DNA of 64,000 bases from AC-37 sp036389295. GTDB lineage: Bacteria > Actinomycetota > Thermoleophilia > Solirubrobacterales > Thermoleophilaceae. The notes below the pieces were generated by a model that saw only the letters and a list, made by a program, of their open reading frames with translations, was not told where the DNA came from and searched no databases. The stretch is taken from assembly GCA_036389295.1 (NCBI GenBank), contig DASVQB010000048.1, positions 10,259 to 74,258 of the forward strand, in the 5' to 3' direction. Every line of letters starts with the position of its first letter. Position 1 is the stretch's first letter. Below are positions 26,418 to 34,289 of this stretch, in pieces. The position numbers were made by a program, and so were the translations under genes.

Positions 26418-27152
26418 TCACGCCCCGATCGCCTCCAGGTAGAAGCGCCGCCGCGCCGGGGTCAGGGCCAGCACGTCCGGCTCGCGCCAGCCGTAGGCGA
26501 GCGCGAGCTGGTGCACCTCGCCCAGCAGGCGGGCCGCCGAAGCCTCGACCTCGGACCACATGAACGAGGCGATGTCGAACGTCTCGCGGTGCCGCGCGCC
26601 GCACGACGGGCACTCGAGCTCGAGCTCGACGTCCGCCTGCGGGTCGGCCGCCGCCATCCCCTCGACCACCGCCGCGGACTGCTCGTCGTCGAGCCCGGTC
26701 GCTCCCTCCGGGTCGAGCACGCAGCGCTCCAGCAGGCGCCGCCGCGAGGCCTCCGCGTCGCCCGGCGCGATCGACGCCAGCAGGTCGCGGGTGTCGGGCA
26801 GCCGGAAGCGCACCTCGCGGCCGCCCGCCGTGACGGCGAGCTCCTCCGCCCCGGGGCCGTCCGCCTCTCCGCCCCCGCCCGGCGGCTCCGCCCGCACGTC
26901 GTCGAGCCCGAACGCCAGCTCGAGCGGCTCGCCGCACGCGGCGCAGTCGACCACCGCCTCGCAGCGCGCCCCGAACGTCATCTCGCGGAGGTCGAGCAGC
27001 GCGGCGTCGCGGCGCCCGACCGGCAGCGCCGCCGCGTCGCCACCCGACCCGGCGGCCTCGAGCAGGACGACGGCGCGCTCGGCCGCCGTCCCCCGCGCGC
27101 CGCGCTCCCACGCGTCGAGCAGCTCCCGGGCCGAGAGTGGCCGCAACGGCAT
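26418..27152 (-). CDS. T4-baseplate-family (gp26/gp51-like) protein with zinc ribbon
   Basis: This 244-aa protein contains two CxxC pairs, CAACG near residue 70 and CPSCG near 180, forming a probable zinc ribbon or split zinc site. The C-terminus AYGWREPDVLALTPARRRFY matches the ending of T4-baseplate chaperone-like proteins that help assemble hub and wedge. Between them lie helical segments typical of tail assembly proteins. It sits between the tube gene (21-bp gap) and the proline-rich gene. The family assignment is moderate; the zinc ribbon is directly visible. Confidence 0.7.
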   Translation of the reverse strand: MPLRPLSARELLDAWERGARGTAAERAVVLLEAAGSGGDAAALPVGRRDAALLDLREMTFGARCEAVVDCAACGEPLELAFGLDDVRAEPPGGGGEADGPGAEELAVTAGGREVRFRLPDTRDLLASIAPGDAEASRRRLLERCVLDPEGATGLDDEQSAAVVEGMAAADPQADVELELECPSCGARHRETFDIASFMWSEVEASAARLLGEVHQLALAYGWREPDVLALTPARRRFYLEAIGA

Positions 27153-27173
27153 CGGTTGTACCGGGGTCGTCTG

Positions 27174-27719
27174 CTAGCCCTCGGGGTCGTTGAACGCCGG
27201 CTCGGCCGGCTCCTGGACGGTCGCGTCGCGGCGCCAGCCCTCGTTCTCCAGCTTGAGGTGCTGGATCGCGACGGCGTTCGCGTTCGCGTCCAGGTCCGGC
27301 AGCGCCTGGTACTCCGACACCCAGCAGCGGAACACCTCGTACGAGAGCACCTTCTGGCCGGCCTCGTTGAACACGTCGATCGTGATCGGCTTGCGGAAGT
27401 CCGCCAGCGAGACCTCGCGGTCGCGCTGCTCGGGCGCGGCCTCCGAGTTCGAGTAGTCCCAGACCTTGTTGGCCCAGCGCTCGAACTCCACGTCGTGCGT
27501 GACGCCGCGCTCGAGGGTGATCGCCTCGTACTCGGTGCGGCCCGGCGACTTGCGGCTCGACGAGGCGTCGCCCCCGTCGCGGTGCTTCACGACCTCGGTC
27601 GTCCGCTTCAGCGAGCTGACCTTGCTGATGCCGGCGACGTAGCGCCCGTCCCACTTCACCCGGAACTTGAAGTTCTTGTACGGGTCGAGCCGGTTTGCGT
27701 TGACGCTGAAAGGCGGCAT
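27174..27719 (-). CDS. Inner tube protein (Afp1/5, T4 gp19-like)
   Basis: This 181-aa protein begins MPPFSVNANRLDPYKNFKFR, the usual opening of eCIS tube subunits, followed by KWDGRYVAGISKVSSLKRTTEV. A TLERGVTHDVEFERWANKVW block and ISVFDE-like VFNEAGQKVLSYEVFRCWVS complete the gp19 pattern. Hexamers of this protein form the hollow tube that is driven into the target and, in eCIS, holds cargo. GGAGGAAG lies a few nucleotides before the ATG. It is the only clear tube gene in the locus; Afp-type systems carry at least two. Confidence 0.95.
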   Translation of the reverse strand: MPPFSVNANRLDPYKNFKFRVKWDGRYVAGISKVSSLKRTTEVVKHRDGGDASSSRKSPGRTEYEAITLERGVTHDVEFERWANKVWDYSNSEAAPEQRDREVSLADFRKPITIDVFNEAGQKVLSYEVFRCWVSEYQALPDLDANANAVAIQHLKLENEGWRRDATVQEPAEPAFNDPEG

Positions 27720-27728
27720 GGCTTCCTC

Positions 27729-29312
27729 CTAGACCAGCGGCGCTGGGTTGAGCTGCTGGATGTGGATGAGGACGAACTCGGCCGGCTTGAGCGGGGCGAA
27801 GCCCACCAGGATGTTGAGGATCCCGCGGTCGATGTCGTTCTGGGGGTTGTTCTCCTTGTCGCACTTGACGAGGTACGCCTCGCGCGGAGTGCGGCCCTGG
27901 AACGCGCCCTGCCTGAACAGCGAGTTCATGAACGCGCCGACGTTCAGCCGGACCGAGGCCCAGAGCGGCTCGTCGTTCGGCTCGAACACGACCCACTTGG
28001 TGCCGCGGAAGAGCGACTCCTCGATGAACAGGGCGAGCCGGCGGACCGGGACGTACTTCCACTGGTCGGCCAGGACGTCCGCGCCGCGAGCCGTGCGCGC
28101 CCCCCAGTTCACGGTCCCGACGATCGGGAACTGCCGGATGCAGTTCACGCCGAGCGGGTTCAGCCGTCCGTTCTCGAGGTCGGTCATCGGCACGTCCGGC
28201 CCGCGCGCCCCGTTCAGCGAGGCGTCGGTGCCGGCGGGGGCCTTCCACACCCCGCGCTGGGCGTCGGTGCGCGCCATCAGCCCGGCGACCGCGCCGCTCG
28301 GCCGGAACGCCTTCGTCGCGCCGCCCGCCAGCGGGTCCGGCATGTTCACGCGCGGGAAGAAGACCGCCGCGTTCCGCGCGGAGTCGCCCGAGACCGGCTT
28401 GCCGGCCATGGCGTCGTCGACCGCCGACTGGACGTCGCTCCAGCCGCCCGGCGGGTCCACCACGAGCAGCGCCCTCCGGTCCACGCACAGCTCCAGCGCG
28501 GCGTCGAGCGTTCCGGCCACGACCCCGTCCGGGTCGTCGTCCGAGGGCGGCAGGACGCACAGCAGGTTGAAGATGTCGGTCTTCAGGAGCTGGTTGAGGC
28601 CGGTCTTCGCCGCCTCCTCGCCGAGGTAGTCGGCGACCTTGGGCGAGGCGCCGTCGGATCCGGCGGTGGCCTCCAGGTGGTAGGTCTTGCCGTTCCCGGC
28701 CGGGAGCGTGAAGGGGTCCTTCCCGGCGTCGGGCCCGCTCGGGTCGTCCTGCGCCGCCGGGCGCTTCGAGACGTCGCCGGTCGCGCGCGCGAGCGCGGAC
28801 CTGCGCAGCACCGCGTCGAGCGCATGCGGCGAGCCGGCCTTCGCCTCGATGCCCACGTAGCGCTCGGTGACGCCGGTCCGGGCGTCGCGAACCGAGAGGT
28901 TGTACTTCTGGTCCGCGTCCGCCACGGGCGGGTCGGTCAGCCCGTCGTAGTCCACGCGCGCGAGGAGCTCGTCCGCCCACGACCCGGCGCTCGCCGCCTC
29001 GAGTCCGACGCCGCCGCCGAGGTCGATCGTCGCCGGCCCGGCGTCGTCGGCCGCGATCCGCACGACCTCCGCCTCGCCGCCGCCGTTCTGGAAGAAGTGG
29101 TTGACCGCGTAGCTCAGCGGGCTGCTCGCCGCGAGCCCGCCGAACGAGCGCTCGTAGTCCGCCCAGCTCGTGAGGTGGACGGGCCGGTCGGTCGGCCCCT
29201 TCGGCGCGGTGCCCACGAAGGCGGCGATCGAGGTCGGCACCCCGGTGATCGTCCTGACGGCGCTCGGTAGCTCGTCGACGTACACGCCGGGGTAGGTCAG
29301 GCTCGCGGGCAT
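27729..29312 (-). CDS. Contractile sheath protein (Afp2-4-like)
   Basis: This 527-aa protein begins LTYPGVYVDELPSAVRTITG, the signature of tail sheath subunits. It has TSIAAFVGTAPKGP (26-39) and a C-terminal sheath core with WGARTARGADVLADQWKYVP, RRLALFIEESLFRGTKWVVF and NILVGFAPLKPAEFVLIHI. Contraction of the sheath drives the tube. The start is secured by AAGGAGGG directly upstream of ATG at 29312. It is the first gene of the operon, 9 bp before the tube gene, so promoter strength at this point sets expression of the whole machine. No second sheath gene is present. Confidence 0.96.
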   Translation of the reverse strand: MPASLTYPGVYVDELPSAVRTITGVPTSIAAFVGTAPKGPTDRPVHLTSWADYERSFGGLAASSPLSYAVNHFFQNGGGEAEVVRIAADDAGPATIDLGGGVGLEAASAGSWADELLARVDYDGLTDPPVADADQKYNLSVRDARTGVTERYVGIEAKAGSPHALDAVLRRSALARATGDVSKRPAAQDDPSGPDAGKDPFTLPAGNGKTYHLEATAGSDGASPKVADYLGEEAAKTGLNQLLKTDIFNLLCVLPPSDDDPDGVVAGTLDAALELCVDRRALLVVDPPGGWSDVQSAVDDAMAGKPVSGDSARNAAVFFPRVNMPDPLAGGATKAFRPSGAVAGLMARTDAQRGVWKAPAGTDASLNGARGPDVPMTDLENGRLNPLGVNCIRQFPIVGTVNWGARTARGADVLADQWKYVPVRRLALFIEESLFRGTKWVVFEPNDEPLWASVRLNVGAFMNSLFRQGAFQGRTPREAYLVKCDKENNPQNDIDRGILNILVGFAPLKPAEFVLIHIQQLNPAPLV

Positions 29313-29485
29313 GCGCCCTCCTTGCAGTCGCTTTCGCTCGTAGCGTCAGCGTCGAGGAGCGGGCTCAGCGCAGGCAGAAGCCATGGCGCTCGGATCGGGG
29401 GATTTGACGACGGCTCCGGGGGGAGCCGTCCGCGCCGTTACCTCTCCTCTGCCGTCGAACCGACCCCAGGCCGTCGACGCGGCGC

Positions 29486-29513
29486 AATCTATACGCGGCT
29501 TCGCCAAAGTCAA
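29486..29513 (-). promoter_or_regulatory. Sigma70-like promoter for the eCIS operon
   Basis: On the minus strand TTGACT (29508-29513) is followed after 16 nt by TAGATT (29486-29491). This is an AT-rich island in otherwise GC-rich sequence, about 165 nt before the sheath start, giving a long leader. It is the only good hexamer pair I see in the 286-bp divergent region 29313-29598, and it points toward the sheath gene. No operator-like palindrome is evident next to it. Confidence 0.5.
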
Positions 29514-29598
29514 GGGTCCGTGTGATTTTTTCGGCCGGTCCGAGTCACGCGAATGGAGCCTCCGTGACCCGGGAGGGTGCGCTAGTGTCGCGAGCGGC

Positions 29599-30123
29599 GT
29601 GAGCGTTCAGGCGGGTCCCACCACCCGAACGGGGGAAGAGGCAGCTCCGCGGTTCCCGATCAACCGCGTCGTGGCGTTCGCGGGGCCCTACGTGGCGATC
29701 CTGTCGGGCGCGATCGCGGCGTGGCTCGGCAAGCACTTCCCGGGGCTCGCCCTCGACAGCGACACGGTCGCGGGGGACGTCGGGACGGCGATCGAGTTCG
29801 CGCTCGGCGCGGGCATCACCTGGGCGCTCCACCACAAGTGGCTCGACGGCTGGCAGCGCTGGGAGGTGGCGACGGCCGTGATCGACGCGGGCGCGGCGAG
29901 CGGCGGCGCGGCGGACGCCGAGCCGGGCGGCCCCGGGCGGGCCGAGCCCCGGCCGAGCCGGCCCGCGGAGCCGCGCGAGGACCCCGTCGAGGGCGACGTC
30001 GTCGACGGCCCCGGCGACCGCGCGCCGCGCGTGCCGGACTACGGGTACGACCCGGTCGTGCCGGAGCCGCCGCGCCGGCCCGAGCCGGCGATCGAGGACC
30101 CGTTCGCCTCGCCGTTCGGCTGA
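29599..30123 (+). CDS. Holin-like small membrane protein, divergent from the eCIS operon
   Basis: This 174-aa protein has two hydrophobic helices, about residues 24-43 (VVAFAGPYVAILSGAIAAWL) and 60-78 (GTAIEFALGAGITWALHHK), followed by WLDGWQRWE and a long acidic, proline-rich cytosolic tail. The AWL.KHFPGL...KWL.GWQ.WE pattern resembles actinophage holins. The GTG start at 29599 was chosen because upstream in-frame codons run through the promoter region; no strong ribosome site is visible. Its placement back to back with the sheath gene suggests a link to particle release, which is inference. It could instead be an ordinary small membrane protein. Confidence 0.65.
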   Translation: MSVQAGPTTRTGEEAAPRFPINRVVAFAGPYVAILSGAIAAWLGKHFPGLALDSDTVAGDVGTAIEFALGAGITWALHHKWLDGWQRWEVATAVIDAGAASGGAADAEPGGPGRAEPRPSRPAEPREDPVEGDVVDGPGDRAPRVPDYGYDPVVPEPPRRPEPAIEDPFASPFG

Positions 30124-30202
30124 GGCTCGGCCGGACGCCCGGCTGAGCGCAGGCCGCCGGCGCCCCTCGGTGCCCCGTCCGGCGGTGTGCGAGCATTCCG
30201 CC

Positions 30203-31582
30203 ATGGCGAAGCGAGCCGCCGCGATGCCCCCCGGCCCACCGCTCCCGCGGGTCGTGCAGACGCTCGGGTTCGCGCTCGGCGCGCCCTGGTTCCTCGACCT
30301 CGCGCGCCGCCGCTACGGCGACGTCGTGCGCTTCGGCACGCTGTTCGACCGCGAGTTCGTGATGGTCTTCGACCCCGAGAGCGTCGAGCGCGTCTTCAAG
30401 GCGCCGCCCGACCGGCTGCGGGCCGGCGAGGCGAACGCGCCGCTGTCGATGCTGCTCGGCGAGCGGTCGGTCCTGGTGCTCGACGGCGCGGAGCACATCC
30501 GCCACCGGAAGCTCATGCTGCCGCCGTTCCACGGGCGGAGCCTCAGGGCCCACGAGAGCACCATGCGCGAGGCGGCCGACCGCTCGATCGACTCGTGGCC
30601 GGTCGGCGAGCCGTTCGAGCTGATCCAGGAGATGTACGAGCTGACGCTGAACGTGGTGTCCGCGGCGGTGTTCGGGATCGAGGAGGGCCCGCGGCGCGAC
30701 GAGCTGAAGCGCCGCATCCGCGCCGCGCTCGAGCCGGTCGGGCTCCCGCTCCTGATGCTGGTCCGGTTCCTCGCGCGCGGGGAGATGCGCGACGACGACG
30801 CGGCGCGGCGGTTCGCCGCGCGCAAGCTCGAGATGGACGAGGCGATCCACGCGGAGATCGCGCGGCGGCGCGCGGAGGCGGGCGGAGACGCGAACGGTCG
30901 CGGCGACGACGCCCTGTCGCTGCTGCTCGCCGCGCGGGACGAGGACGGGCGCGCGCTGACCGACGAGGAGCTGCGCGACGAGCTCGTGACGCTGCTCGTC
31001 GCGGGTCACGAGACGACCGCGGCCGGTGCGGCGTGGACGCTCGAGCTGGTGCTCCGCCACCCCGAGGTGCTCGAGCGCGCGCGGCGGGCGGTGGACGACG
31101 GCGACACCGCGTACCTCGACGCCGTCGTCAAGGAGTCGCTGCGGATCCGGCCGGTCGTGCCCGGGATCGGGCGGGTCGTCCGCGGCGAGCCGTTCGAGCT
31201 CGGCGGCTACGAGATCCCGCCCGGCCGCGAGATCAACCCGTCGATCCGGGTGCTCCACCGCCGCGCCGACGTGTACCCGTCGCCGCGCTCGTTCCGACCC
31301 GAGCGGTTCCTCGAGGACGGGGCGCCCGACACCTACAGCTGGATCCCGTTCGGCGGCGGCACCCGGCGCTGCCTCGGCGCCGGCTTCGCTCTGCTGGAGA
31401 TGCGGACCGTGCTGGCGCGGGTCCTCGAGCGCACCGAGCTGCGGCGCGTGCGGCGCCGGCCCGAGCGGATCCGCCGCCGGGGGGTCACGATGGTCCCGCG
31501 CGGAGGGGTCCGCGTGGTGCAGGTCCGCCCGCCGCGACCGGCGTCCGCCCGCGAGCCGGCGGTGGCGGAGCTCGCGGCGTGA
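30203..31582 (+). CDS. Cytochrome P450
   Basis: This 459-aa heme monooxygenase shows all family motifs. The I-helix oxygen-binding AGHETT is at 267-272, the K-helix ExxR (ESLR) at 311-314, a PERF block near 366 and the heme loop FGGGTRRCLG with ligand Cys390. No membrane anchor is present, so it is a soluble cytoplasmic enzyme needing separate ferredoxin and reductase. The ATG at MAKRAAAMPPGP was preferred over an upstream in-frame start because the short PPGP linker then lies at the normal place. It is followed in 4-bp overlap by a Tim44-like membrane protein. Its substrate cannot be inferred from the neighbours. Confidence 0.95.
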   Translation: MAKRAAAMPPGPPLPRVVQTLGFALGAPWFLDLARRRYGDVVRFGTLFDREFVMVFDPESVERVFKAPPDRLRAGEANAPLSMLLGERSVLVLDGAEHIRHRKLMLPPFHGRSLRAHESTMREAADRSIDSWPVGEPFELIQEMYELTLNVVSAAVFGIEEGPRRDELKRRIRAALEPVGLPLLMLVRFLARGEMRDDDAARRFAARKLEMDEAIHAEIARRRAEAGGDANGRGDDALSLLLAARDEDGRALTDEELRDELVTLLVAGHETTAAGAAWTLELVLRHPEVLERARRAVDDGDTAYLDAVVKESLRIRPVVPGIGRVVRGEPFELGGYEIPPGREINPSIRVLHRRADVYPSPRSFRPERFLEDGAPDTYSWIPFGGGTRRCLGAGFALLEMRTVLARVLERTELRRVRRRPERIRRRGVTMVPRGGVRVVQVRPPRPASAREPAVAELAA

Positions 31583-32910
31583 CCGGCACGGGGCGGAGGG
31601 CGGCCCGCCTCGCGCTCGCCCGGATCGCCGTAGCCACCGCTGCCCTCCTCGCGTACCTCCCCGACCGGGCGCTCGCCGCGGCCGGCGGCGGGAGCTCCGG
31701 CTTCGGCGGCGGTGGCGGGGGCGGGGGCGGCTCGTTCGGGGGCGGCGGGTCGAGCGGATCGGGCGACGGCGGCGGCCTCGTCGGCTTCCTGGTCGTCGCC
31801 GTGATCGTGATCGGGATCTTCGTGGCCGGCGCGATCGCGAGCTGGCTCGAGGAGCGCCGCCTGCGCCGGCGCGAGGAGCGCGTCGCGACCGCCTCGGCGG
31901 AGGCCGCGGAGGACGACCCGCACTTCGCGGCCGACGCGGTGCGGCAGACGGCTGGGCAGCTCTTCCGCGACGTGCACGCCGCGTGGACGGCGCGCGACCG
32001 CGCGCGGCTCGGCCAGCTCGTCGGCCCGGACCTCCTGGCCGAGTGGACGCGCCGGCTCGACGACTTCGACGCCAAGGGCTGGCACAACGTGGTCGAGGTG
32101 AAGGGCGACCCGGAGGTCCGCTACGTCGGGCTCGCGAATCGCGAGGACGACACGGACGACCGCGTGGTCGTGCGCGTCGAGGCCACCCTGAAGGACGTCG
32201 TGAGGACGAGCCAGGGCGGCACGATCCTGGCGGCGGGAGAGAAGGACGAGGACCGGCTGCTCGAGGAGTGGTGGACGCTGGGGCGTCGCGACGGCGGCTG
32301 GGTCCTGCTCTCGATCGAGCAGGAGGAGGAGGGCGAGCACCACCTGAAGGACGAGATCGTCACCACGCCGTGGTCCGACGTGAGGCGGCTCCGCGACGAG
32401 GCGCTGGTCGAGGGCGCGGTGGCCGACAAGGTCGCCGAGGGGTTCTCGGTCGCCGAGGTCGCGGACCTCGACTTCGCCGGCGACGCCCGCGCCGCCGCGC
32501 TCGACCTGTCGCTCGCCGACGGCCGCTTCGCCCCCGACGTGCTCGAGGCCGCGGCCCGGCGCGCCGTGGAGGGCTGGGCCGAGGCGGTCGACGGCGACGA
32601 CGCCGCGCTGCTCGCGGTGGCCGACGAGGGCGCGGCGCGCGAGCTGCTGCACCCCGGCGACCCGACCGGGCGGACCCGGCTCGTGGTCCGCGGCCCGCGG
32701 ATCCGGCAGGTGCGGATCGCCGCGCTCGACGCCGGCGCGCAGCCGCCGCGGATGACGATCGAGGTCGACGTGAGCGGGACGCGCTACGTGCAGGACCGCC
32801 AGACGGCGGCGGTCCTGTCGGGCAGCGCGTCGGCGGCGGTCGAGTTCACGGAGCGCTGGGCGCTGACGCTCAGCGGCCCGGACTCACAGCCGTGGCGGAT
32901 CGCCGCCTAG
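31579..32910 (+). CDS. Tim44-like domain membrane protein
   Basis: This 443-aa protein starts at GTG in the P450 stop (GTGA). A signal-like hydrophobic segment (about 8-36) is followed by a Gly/Ser-rich stretch, then a transmembrane helix (about 70-92, VGFLVVAVIVIGIFVAGAI) and a charged LEERRLRRREER stop-transfer. The region about 115-290 (LFRDVHAAWTARDRARLGQL, then a beta-rich part with EEWWTLGR) has the Tim44/MRPL45 NTF2-like shape. The last 120 residues repeat an alpha-beta arrangement. Bacterial Tim44-like proteins sit at the membrane with unknown clients. The 3' end overlaps the convergent lipoprotein gene. Confidence 0.75.
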   Translation: MTGTGRRAARLALARIAVATAALLAYLPDRALAAAGGGSSGFGGGGGGGGGSFGGGGSSGSGDGGGLVGFLVVAVIVIGIFVAGAIASWLEERRLRRREERVATASAEAAEDDPHFAADAVRQTAGQLFRDVHAAWTARDRARLGQLVGPDLLAEWTRRLDDFDAKGWHNVVEVKGDPEVRYVGLANREDDTDDRVVVRVEATLKDVVRTSQGGTILAAGEKDEDRLLEEWWTLGRRDGGWVLLSIEQEEEGEHHLKDEIVTTPWSDVRRLRDEALVEGAVADKVAEGFSVAEVADLDFAGDARAAALDLSLADGRFAPDVLEAAARRAVEGWAEAVDGDDAALLAVADEGAARELLHPGDPTGRTRLVVRGPRIRQVRIAALDAGAQPPRMTIEVDVSGTRYVQDRQTAAVLSGSASAAVEFTERWALTLSGPDSQPWRIAA

Positions 32911-33383
32911 ACCGGCTCGATGCAGAAGATCTCGCCCTTGGAGCCGCGGACCGACTTCCCGTCGCACTCCGCCTCGCTCTTCGCGCGCTTCGTGATCTTC
33001 GACTTGGCCGCCTTGTCGTCGCAGTTCACGAGCCGGATGTTCACGCTGATCAGCTGCTTCGGGTCCGCGGTGGTGCACACGCCGACCGCCGGCCGGGCCG
33101 GCGCGGAGCCCGGCGGGTACGGCTCGGTGCAGTACACCTTGTCGTTGCCGCTGTCGGACACCGACGCGACGTCGCACTCGTCCGACTTCTTCACCTCGCG
33201 CACGATCTTCGACTTCGCGTCCTTGTCGTCGCAGTCGATCGCCTTCACGTCGAACGACAGCGCCTCCTTCGGGTCGGCGGTCGTGCAGGCGCCCACCTCC
33301 AGCTTCTTCTCGGACTCGCCGCACGCGGCGAGGGCCAGCGCGGCGACTGCCAGCAGTGCGATGACCGGCGTGCGTGCGTCCAT
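32907..33383 (-). CDS. Lipoprotein with two tandem copies of a four-cysteine domain
   Basis: This 158-aa protein starts at ATG with a lipoprotein signal (ALALAACG; lipidated Cys21). The mature part is an internal duplication: residues about 30-88 and 100-157 both read VG.CTTADPK....V..(I/V)(D/N)CDDK.AKSKI and end (Y/F)C.EP. Each copy has four cysteines with near-equal spacing (33, 51, 70, 85 and 103, 121, 140, 154), likely two disulfides per domain. It resembles LppU/septum-type secreted Cys domains of actinobacteria in style, but I cannot name the family. It is probably anchored on the outer face of the membrane. It ends in 4-bp overlap with the Tim44-like gene. Confidence 0.8.
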   Translation of the reverse strand: MDARTPVIALLAVAALALAACGESEKKLEVGACTTADPKEALSFDVKAIDCDDKDAKSKIVREVKKSDECDVASVSDSGNDKVYCTEPYPPGSAPARPAVGVCTTADPKQLISVNIRLVNCDDKAAKSKITKRAKSEAECDGKSVRGSKGEIFCIEPV

Positions 33384-33464
33384 GGGTCCCTCCGTCGTCG
33401 GCGTGGTCGAGCCGCGGCATCCTAGGCGACTTGGGTCCGGCGCGGGAGCGCCGATATAGACGCG

Positions 33465-34250
33465 ATGGCCGCCGTGCTCGGAGCCCTCCGAGGAAGCACC
33501 CTCGCCCGCCTCGGGCTCGTGGGGCTGCTCGCCCTCGCCGCGCTCGCGGTCGTGGCGGGCACCTCGGCGCGCGACGGCAGCCGGCCCGCGAACCCGGGCT
33601 CGGGCGACGTCGTGAGCCTGGGCGACGTGGCCGCGCCCGGCGCCCGGACGGCGGCGGTCCGCGACCCCGAGGAGGCCCTGAGCCACCCCGACGCCGCGGC
33701 GGCCGCCAAGGGCCCGAAGGCGGTCTCGCCGAAGGACGTCGGCGCTTCGTCCGACGACGGAATCAGCCCGGGCGCGCCCTCGGACGCCGAGGTCCGGCGC
33801 GAGCTGCGCGAGCTGTACGGCAGCGCGTCGGCCGCGGCCGGCCGCGCGGAGGTCGACTCGAAGGGCGACGCGGAGGCGCCGCTCGGGGCGCCCGACGCCG
33901 TCCGGCAGGTCATCGCCGGCGGCAACGCGATCGCACGCTTCCCGTACGTCTGGGGCGGCGGGCACGGGTCGTTCGAGGACTCCGGCTACGACTGCTCGGG
34001 CTCGGTCAGCTACGCGCTCGCCGCGGCCGGCCTCCTGGACGCGCCGATCACGTCCGGCGCGTTCGAGCGCTACGGCGAGCCCGGGAAGGGCCGCTGGATC
34101 ACCATCTACGCCAACGGCGGCCACGTGTTCATGGTCGTGGCGGGGCTGCGCTTCGACACGAGCGGGCGAAGCGGCTCGCGCGGCTCGCGCTGGCAGGCGG
34201 CGCCGCGCTCGACGGCCGGCTTCACGGCCGTCCACCCGCCGGGGCTCTAG
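33465..34250 (+). CDS. Secreted NlpC/P60-like cysteine peptidase
   Basis: This 261-aa protein has an N-terminal signal or anchor helix (about 13-33) and a disordered Ala/Asp/Pro region to about residue 145. It is followed by FPYVWGGGHGSFEDSGYDCS at about 160-179, where the Cys in YDCSGSV is the nucleophile. The catalytic His lies in ANGGHVFMVVAG. This is the NlpC/P60 arrangement, which cleaves D-Glu-(m)DAP type peptide bonds in peptidoglycan. The domain is C-terminal and short, so it may have a narrow specificity. It is a single gene, divergent from the lipoprotein upstream and convergent with the phosphopantetheinyl transferase. Confidence 0.85.
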   Translation: MAAVLGALRGSTLARLGLVGLLALAALAVVAGTSARDGSRPANPGSGDVVSLGDVAAPGARTAAVRDPEEALSHPDAAAAAKGPKAVSPKDVGASSDDGISPGAPSDAEVRRELRELYGSASAAAGRAEVDSKGDAEAPLGAPDAVRQVIAGGNAIARFPYVWGGGHGSFEDSGYDCSGSVSYALAAAGLLDAPITSGAFERYGEPGKGRWITIYANGGHVFMVVAGLRFDTSGRSGSRGSRWQAAPRSTAGFTAVHPPGL

Positions 34251-34270
34251 CCGGCGTCCGCTCCGGGACG

Positions 34271-34289
34271 GGCCGGGCGCCGCCCGGTC
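34271..34289. terminator. GC-rich hairpin between convergent genes
   Basis: CCGGGC (34273-34278) and GCCCGG (34282-34287) flank a 3-nt loop, extendable by G-U and G-C pairs. The hairpin fills the 37-bp gap between the convergent NlpC/P60 and phosphopantetheinyl transferase genes. It lacks a T-run in either direction, so intrinsic termination is plausible only as the GC-rich actinobacterial type. Confidence 0.35.

Noticed and set aside
24900..29270. Very long plus-strand open frame opposite the sheath, tube and cap genes
   Set aside because: It is the antisense shadow of high-GC coding sequence; composition is Arg/Ala/Pro-rich without domains.
2244..29312. Prophage or type VI secretion interpretation of the contractile locus
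   Set aside because: No capsid, portal, terminase, integrase or lysogeny gene, and no TssJLM membrane complex; the AAA ATPase, Pvc16-like cap and DUF4157 proteins fit eCIS.
29383..29598. Upstream start at 29383 for the holin-like gene
   Set aside because: The extra 72 residues have no domain-like sequence and run through the divergent promoter region, so GTG 29599 was preferred.
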